Assembly (NCBI GenBank): GCA_015231995.1
Contig: JADGAO010000035.1
Coordinates: 1 to 18,686 of the forward strand
DNA: 18,686 nucleotides
Direction: 5' to 3'
Origin: Nitrospinota bacterium
GTDB taxonomy: Bacteria > Nitrospinota_A > UBA7883 > JACRLM01
Shown: piece by piece, positions 14,508-18,686 of the stretch
How the letters are laid out: every line of letters begins with the position of its first letter
How positions within the stretch are numbered: position 1 is the first letter of the stretch
Position numbers and translations under genes: made by a program
Notes under the pieces: model-generated
Database searches by the model: none
Seen by the model: the letters and a program-made list of their open reading frames with translations, nothing else
What the model was told of the DNA's origin: nothing

Positions 14508-16385
14508 TCACTCAAAATCCATCTCGAAACTATACACTCCCTCGGTAAGCGCGCTCTTTATCTTCAATCCGCTTTTGTTGAAAACGGCCTGCATGGACTT
14601 GTTGTCGCGCAGAACTTCCGCAGTGAAACCACGGATGCCGTTCCTGCGGGCGATGTTCACCAGGTATTTGAACATGAACTTGCCAATGCCCCGGTTCTGC
14701 CACTCGTCGCGCACGACAAAGGCCACTTCCGCACGGTTTGTCTTGGGATTGAGGTAATAACGCGCTATCGCTATTATCTGCTCCCCAGCCGCGTCTGGCA
14801 CGGCGCCGACTATCGCCACGTCCTGACGATGGTCAATGTACACGAAGTTGTGTATCTGGCGATGCGAGATGCGCGTAAGATGCGTCATGTAACGGTAATA
14901 GACCGTCTCCTGCGACAGAGAATAGAACAGGTCGCGCGTCGCCGCCTCGTCCGTGGGGCGGATGGAGCGGAAGTTGACCTGCGTCCCGTCGTCCATCAGG
15001 AACATTGTGCGAAGCTCCTGCGGCGTCAGCCATATCTTGCCTTCCACTTCGGCCATGTCGGGCCGCATGTATTTAAGCTCGATCGCCTCATGGAGTAGCT
15101 GTTCGCGGAAATCGGGATGCGCCACGCTGATAAGCGCCATCGCCCGTTCCTGTATGTTTTTCCCGTGCAGGTACGCCACGCCGTATTCGGTGACGATGTA
15201 ATGCACGCCGCCGCGGGTCGTCACCACGCCAGCCCCTTCCGACAACCGCGAGACAATGCGCGACACCTTGCCACCCATCGCCGTTGACGGAAGCGCGATA
15301 ACCGACTTTCCGCCGGAAGACCTGCCTGCGCCACGGTTGAAGTCCACCTGCCCGCCTATCCCCGAATAGAACTTCGTCCCGATTGAGTCCGCGCAGACCT
15401 GCCCCGTAAGGTCAACCTGCATCGCCGTGTTTATCGCCACCACCTTGGACAGTTGGCCGATGACCGACGAGTCGTTGACATACTCCGTAGGGTGGAACGC
15501 GAAAAGCGGATTGTTGTCTATGTAGTCGTAGAGTTTTTGCGTGCCAACGCAGAAGCTGGCGACGATCTTCCCGCGATCGAGCGATTTGCGCGCGCCGGTG
15601 ACGGCCCCGGACTCCACAAGGTCTATTATCGAGTCCGTGAACATCTCCGTGTGTATGCCGAGGTCTTTTTTATCTTTAAGAAACAAAGGAAGGCTCTGCG
15701 GAACGTTCCCTATCCCGACTTCGATGGTGGAGCCGTCTTCGATGATTGAGGCGAGATTCTCGCACACCTGCCGTATCCGGTCCGTGGGGGCGGGAGAAGC
15801 CACCTCGATTATGGGAGCGTCAACAGGCGCCAGCGCGTCCAGATCGTACACATGGACGAACGAGTCGCCAAACGTCCTGGGCATTTGCGGGTTGACCTGC
15901 GCGATGACCAGCGCCGCGTTTTCCACCGCGCTTTTCACGATGTCCACCGACACGCCCATACTGCACATCCCGCGCATGTCCGGCGGCGTGACCTGCACCA
16001 GCGCGACATCCACCCGCAACTGGCCGGACGTGAACAGGCGGGGTATGTCCGAAAGGAATATCGGCGTGTAATGGCCGTACCCCTCCTGTATGACCCCCCG
16101 GACGTTTGAACCGATGAAAAAGGAGTTGACCATGAAGTTGTCCGACATCTCCTTTGTCGCGTAGGGAGCCTCGCCGTGGGTGACGATGTGGACTATTTCG
16201 ATGTCCGCAAGGTCGCGGTGGCGGGCGGTGAGCGCCCTGATAAGCTCCTGCGGCGCGGAACAACCAGAGCCTATGAAGACGCGCTGGCCTGGGCGCAACT
16301 TCATGACGGCCTGTTCCGGCGTCATTATCATGTCGCCGTATTTTTCTTTCCAGCCCGGATCGAACGAAATATTTTTCCCGCTCAT
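14508..16385 (-). CDS. Acetyl-CoA hydrolase/CoA-transferase fused to a C-terminal GNAT domain
   Basis: A 625-residue fusion. Residues 1 to about 465 belong to the acetyl-CoA hydrolase/4-hydroxybutyrate CoA-transferase family: GSGCSAPQELIRAL near the start, GIGNVPQ (224-230), the active-site segment LGIHTEMFTDS with the probable catalytic Glu247, GIGGQVDFNRGA (342-353), and VVTTRGGVHYIVTEYGVAYLHGK. Residues about 470-620 form a GNAT acetyltransferase, with the acetyl-CoA-binding motif RDEWQNRGIGKFMF (559-572). The first part moves CoA between acyl-CoA and acid; the GNAT part would acetylate a protein or small molecule. This domain combination is known in other bacteria, though its role is poorly defined. 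Its ATG overlaps the TGA of the upstream ADP-forming synthetase (ATGA, 16382-16385), so the two are translationally coupled. Confidence 0.92.
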   Translation of the reverse strand: MSGKNISFDPGWKEKYGDMIMTPEQAVMKLRPGQRVFIGSGCSAPQELIRALTARHRDLADIEIVHIVTHGEAPYATKEMSDNFMVNSFFIGSNVRGVIQEGYGHYTPIFLSDIPRLFTSGQLRVDVALVQVTPPDMRGMCSMGVSVDIVKSAVENAALVIAQVNPQMPRTFGDSFVHVYDLDALAPVDAPIIEVASPAPTDRIRQVCENLASIIEDGSTIEVGIGNVPQSLPLFLKDKKDLGIHTEMFTDSIIDLVESGAVTGARKSLDRGKIVASFCVGTQKLYDYIDNNPLFAFHPTEYVNDSSVIGQLSKVVAINTAMQVDLTGQVCADSIGTKFYSGIGGQVDFNRGAGRSSGGKSVIALPSTAMGGKVSRIVSRLSEGAGVVTTRGGVHYIVTEYGVAYLHGKNIQERAMALISVAHPDFREQLLHEAIELKYMRPDMAEVEGKIWLTPQELRTMFLMDDGTQVNFRSIRPTDEAATRDLFYSLSQETVYYRYMTHLTRISHRQIHNFVYIDHRQDVAIVGAVPDAAGEQIIAIARYYLNPKTNRAEVAFVVRDEWQNRGIGKFMFKYLVNIARRNGIRGFTAEVLRDNKSMQAVFNKSGLKIKSALTEGVYSFEMDFE

Positions 16386-18484
16386 GGCTTTGTTTCCTGA
16401 ACGAGTGTTATGCGAGCGTCCGCCACCACCGGCTCCACCCCCACCTCGCCGACGATGAAGGGGTTTATGTCCAGTTCGGCTATCTGCGGAAAATCCGTGG
16501 CCAACTGGCTGATACGCTGTAACCCGTCGGCGATGGAGTTCATGTCAACGGGACGTTGGCCGCGAGCGCCTTTCAACAGGGCGTATGAACGGGTGCTCAC
16601 CAGCATCTTCATCGCCTCATCCGCTGTTATCGGGGCCAAATAGAAGGTGACGTCTTTCATCACCTCCACGAATATGCCGCCAAGCCCGAACATCAACATC
16701 GGGCCGAACGCCGGGTCGCGCGTCATACCGATGATGACCTCCCGGCCTCTCGTCGCCATTTTCTCGATGTACACGCCATCAAGCTCGACCTCCGGGGCGC
16801 GTCGCTTGATGCGCGACATCATCAGGTCGTAAGCGTCGAGCACCGCCTCCGCATTGCTCAAGCCAAGCCGCACACCGCCGAAGTCGGACTTGTGGATGAT
16901 GCCCGGCGACGCTATTTTCATCGCCACCGGATATCCGATGCGATCGGCTATCTCCAGAGCCTCGTCGGAGGTGGCCGCAAGTTGACCGGCAGGGACGCTG
17001 AACCCGTAGGCGGCCAGCACATCCTTCGCCTTCTCCTCGCCTATCTGAAGCCTGCCTGCGCGGTAGTGATGCGTGATGATACGCTCCACCCTTCTGCGGT
17101 TGACTGTAAACCTTGTCACGATGCGCGGGGGCCTTTTGCGCCACAACACATAATCGTACATCGCCCGCAGGGCCGCCACGGCCCTCTCCGGCGAAGGGTA
17201 ATCCGGCAGACCGGCGGTCGCAAGCTCTTCCCTGCCCGGCATGACGTCCTCCCCGCCCATGAAGGTGACGAGAACCGGTTTGTTGCCCCGCACGCATCCA
17301 GCCAACGCACGCGCCGTCTCCGCCGCTTTGGTCATCGCCTGCGGGGTGAGAATAACGATGATCGCGTCCACAGTGTCGTCATCAAGCGCGGCGTTGAGGG
17401 CCAGCGCGTACCTTTCCGGGTCCGCGTCGCCAAGCACGTCTATCGGATTGGCGATGCTGGCGGCGGAGGGGAGCTTGCAACTCAAATGCTCCGCCGTTTC
17501 CACCCCGAGCGTGGTCACTTTCATTCCCGATTTCTCGACGGCGTCCGCCGCCATGATGCCCGGCCCGCCGGCGTTGGTGATTATCGCCACCCGGTCGCCT
17601 TTGGGAAGCGGTTGCATGGCGAACGCAGTGCAATAATCGAACAGAGCTTCGAAAGTCTCCGCGCGGATCACTCCGGCGCGTTTGAACGCGGCTCCGTATG
17701 CGATATCCGCCCCGGCGAGGCTACCTGTGTGCGACGACGCCGCTTTGCCGCCGGCCTTCGTAACGCCCACTTTCATGAGCACCACGGGTTTGACCGACGC
17801 CGCCTCTTCGGCCACTTTGATGAACTCGTCGCCGGTAAGAATATTTTCCAGATACCCCATGATGACGCGGGTCTCTTTGTCTTTGGAGAGAGCTTTGAGA
17901 AAATCGGACTCGTCGAGGTCGGCCTTGTTGCCGATGCTTATCAGTTTGGCCAACCCTATCCTGCGGGCCGCCGCCCAGTCCAATATCGCCGTGCAAAGCG
18001 CGCCCGACTGGGATATTACGGATATACCACCCACAGGCGGCATTTTTCTTGCGAACGAGGCGTTGAGCCGGTGATGGGTGTTGATGAGGCCCAGACAGTT
18101 CGGACCCATCAGTCGCACGTTCTGGGCCGCGCAGATTCGCGCGATTTCCTTCTCCAACGCGGCCCCGTCCGGCCCCACTTCCTTGAAACCGGCGGTTATC
18201 ACGATGATGGACTTCGCCCCCGCCTTTATGGAGCTTTCAACCGCGGCTTTCACCGAAGCCGTCGGCACGGCTATCACGCTCAAATCGAGCGGTTCGCCAA
18301 TGCCGGTCAGGTCGGGATAGCATTTGACGCCGAGTATTTCGTCGGCGGTGGGATTGACGGGGATCAACCGTCCGGCGTAACCGCCTTTGACCAGGTTGTT
18401 AAATGTCTCGTAACCAACCTTGCCAGGCGACTTGGAGGCGCCTATCACAGCCACTGATTTGGGATAAAGCAACGTTTCGAGCAT
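16382..18484 (-). CDS. Acetate/acyl-CoA ligase (ADP-forming), fused alpha-beta subunits
   Basis: About 700 residues with the full architecture of single-chain ADP-forming acyl-CoA synthetases: CoA-binding Rossmann domain (YPKSVAVIGASKSPGKVGYE), two succinyl-CoA-synthetase-like domains with LMGPNCLG and VISQSGAL, the phospho-histidine segment ASSHTGSLAGAD (His252 from the ATG), TNAGGPGIMAADA, and a C-terminal ATP-grasp domain (about 480-700; GYPVAMKIASPGIIHKSD, GVYIEKMA, MFGLGGIFVEVMKDV, ELDINPF). It interconverts acyl-CoA, ADP and phosphate with acid, CoA and ATP. Many GNAT-linked homologues (Pat/AcuA type) instead have a fused N-terminal or C-terminal GNAT; here the GNAT is on the next protein. 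I chose ATG 18484, 11 nt after GGAGG; a TTG at 18493 is only 2 nt after it. First of three tightly spaced minus-strand genes. Confidence 0.92.
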   Translation of the reverse strand: MLETLLYPKSVAVIGASKSPGKVGYETFNNLVKGGYAGRLIPVNPTADEILGVKCYPDLTGIGEPLDLSVIAVPTASVKAAVESSIKAGAKSIIVITAGFKEVGPDGAALEKEIARICAAQNVRLMGPNCLGLINTHHRLNASFARKMPPVGGISVISQSGALCTAILDWAAARRIGLAKLISIGNKADLDESDFLKALSKDKETRVIMGYLENILTGDEFIKVAEEAASVKPVVLMKVGVTKAGGKAASSHTGSLAGADIAYGAAFKRAGVIRAETFEALFDYCTAFAMQPLPKGDRVAIITNAGGPGIMAADAVEKSGMKVTTLGVETAEHLSCKLPSAASIANPIDVLGDADPERYALALNAALDDDTVDAIIVILTPQAMTKAAETARALAGCVRGNKPVLVTFMGGEDVMPGREELATAGLPDYPSPERAVAALRAMYDYVLWRKRPPRIVTRFTVNRRRVERIITHHYRAGRLQIGEEKAKDVLAAYGFSVPAGQLAATSDEALEIADRIGYPVAMKIASPGIIHKSDFGGVRLGLSNAEAVLDAYDLMMSRIKRRAPEVELDGVYIEKMATRGREVIIGMTRDPAFGPMLMFGLGGIFVEVMKDVTFYLAPITADEAMKMLVSTRSYALLKGARGQRPVDMNSIADGLQRISQLATDFPQIAELDINPFIVGEVGVEPVVADARITLVQETKP

Positions 18485-18564
18485 TGGCTTCAAATCCTCC
18501 CTAGCCGCATTCTAGCGCCATCGGACGGCGGAGTGATATTTTTATTGTCGCGATCGGGACAGGG

Positions 18565-18686
18565 CTATATGTTTGCCACCTCTTCAATGTTCCGTTTTTT
18601 CACATGCACGTGGGCGGCCATCTTTATTTTTGCGGAAAGTATCCTGTTGACGGTATCCATCCCCTGATAGAGCTTGAGGTCTTCCT
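18565..18686 (-). CDS. 3' end of an unrecognised gene
   Basis: Only one minus-strand frame stays open from the right edge through 39 codons to the TAG at 18565-18567. Its composition (EDLKLYQGMDTVNRILSAKI, then a basic stretch ending EEVANI) looks like a real soluble C-terminus, while the other two frames stop earlier. It lies about 80 nt upstream of the acyl-CoA synthetase on the same strand, so it may belong to the same transcript. Too little is present to name it. Confidence 0.5.
   Translation of the reverse strand, partial: EDLKLYQGMDTVNRILSAKIKMAAHVHVKKRNIEEVANI

Noticed and set aside
16892..18457. Long plus-strand open frame (521 codons) opposite the acyl-CoA synthetase
   Set aside because: It lies wholly antisense to a gene with clear, continuous family motifs, and its His/Arg-rich composition is typical of a shadow frame in G/C-rich codons.

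Overview
The window is 18.7 kb of mid-GC bacterial chromosome. It is gene-dense, with many short head-to-tail overlaps and frequent TTG or GTG starts, and its intergenic gaps are rich in hairpins and short dispersed repeats. A Gram-negative (diderm) host is suggested by a signal-peptide lipoprotein, a type IV pilus/type II secretion ATPase, FabZ/FabI-type lipid enzymes and two membrane histidine kinases. A methanopterin-type formyltransferase (Ftr/FhcD) and a fused ADP-forming acyl-CoA synthetase point to a metabolically unusual, probably uncultivated lineage rather than an enteric or model bacterium. I cannot assign a phylum from the sequence alone.

Layout. Positions 1-1609 (minus) hold the N-terminal 536 codons of a superfamily 2 DEAH helicase with a duplicated N-terminal module, cut by the window edge. 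Positions 1758-2914 (minus) are a two-gene unit: an ABC ATPase and an overlapping small exported protein. Positions 3174-4754 (plus) encode a PilB/GspE-type ATPase with no pilus neighbours. Positions 4755-5236 carry no gene but a tightly packed chain of at least seven hairpins plus a further strong hairpin. Positions 5237-7369 (minus) encode a lipoprotein with Ig/PKD-like, fibronectin III and internalin-type leucine-rich repeats. It is transcribed divergently from a fabZ-fabI-like pair (7545-8823, plus); an inverted repeat lies between the two predicted -35 boxes.

Positions 8824-9133 and 10514-10943 hold copies of one dispersed repeat family, in opposite orientations, on either side of an orphan PAS histidine kinase (9134-10513, minus). 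Positions 10944-11837 (plus) encode Ftr, whose 3' end overlaps by 17 bp the 3' end of a hybrid histidine kinase (11821-14469, minus). That kinase is the last gene of a compact minus-strand cluster: ADP-forming acyl-CoA synthetase (18484 to 16382), a CoA-hydrolase/transferase fused to a GNAT domain (16385 to 14508, 4-bp overlap), then the kinase after a 38-bp gap. The 3' end of an unrecognised gene (18565-18686, minus) lies upstream of this cluster.

How the genes may work together. The best-supported functional module is acyl-CoA/acetate handling, with a possible acetyltransferase function and a membrane sensor attached. The Ftr gene implies an H4MPT/methanofuran C1 pathway elsewhere in the genome. 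The fabZ/fabI-like pair would supply two consecutive steps of a fatty-acid-like elongation cycle. No phage, CRISPR array, tRNA, rRNA or insertion sequence was seen.
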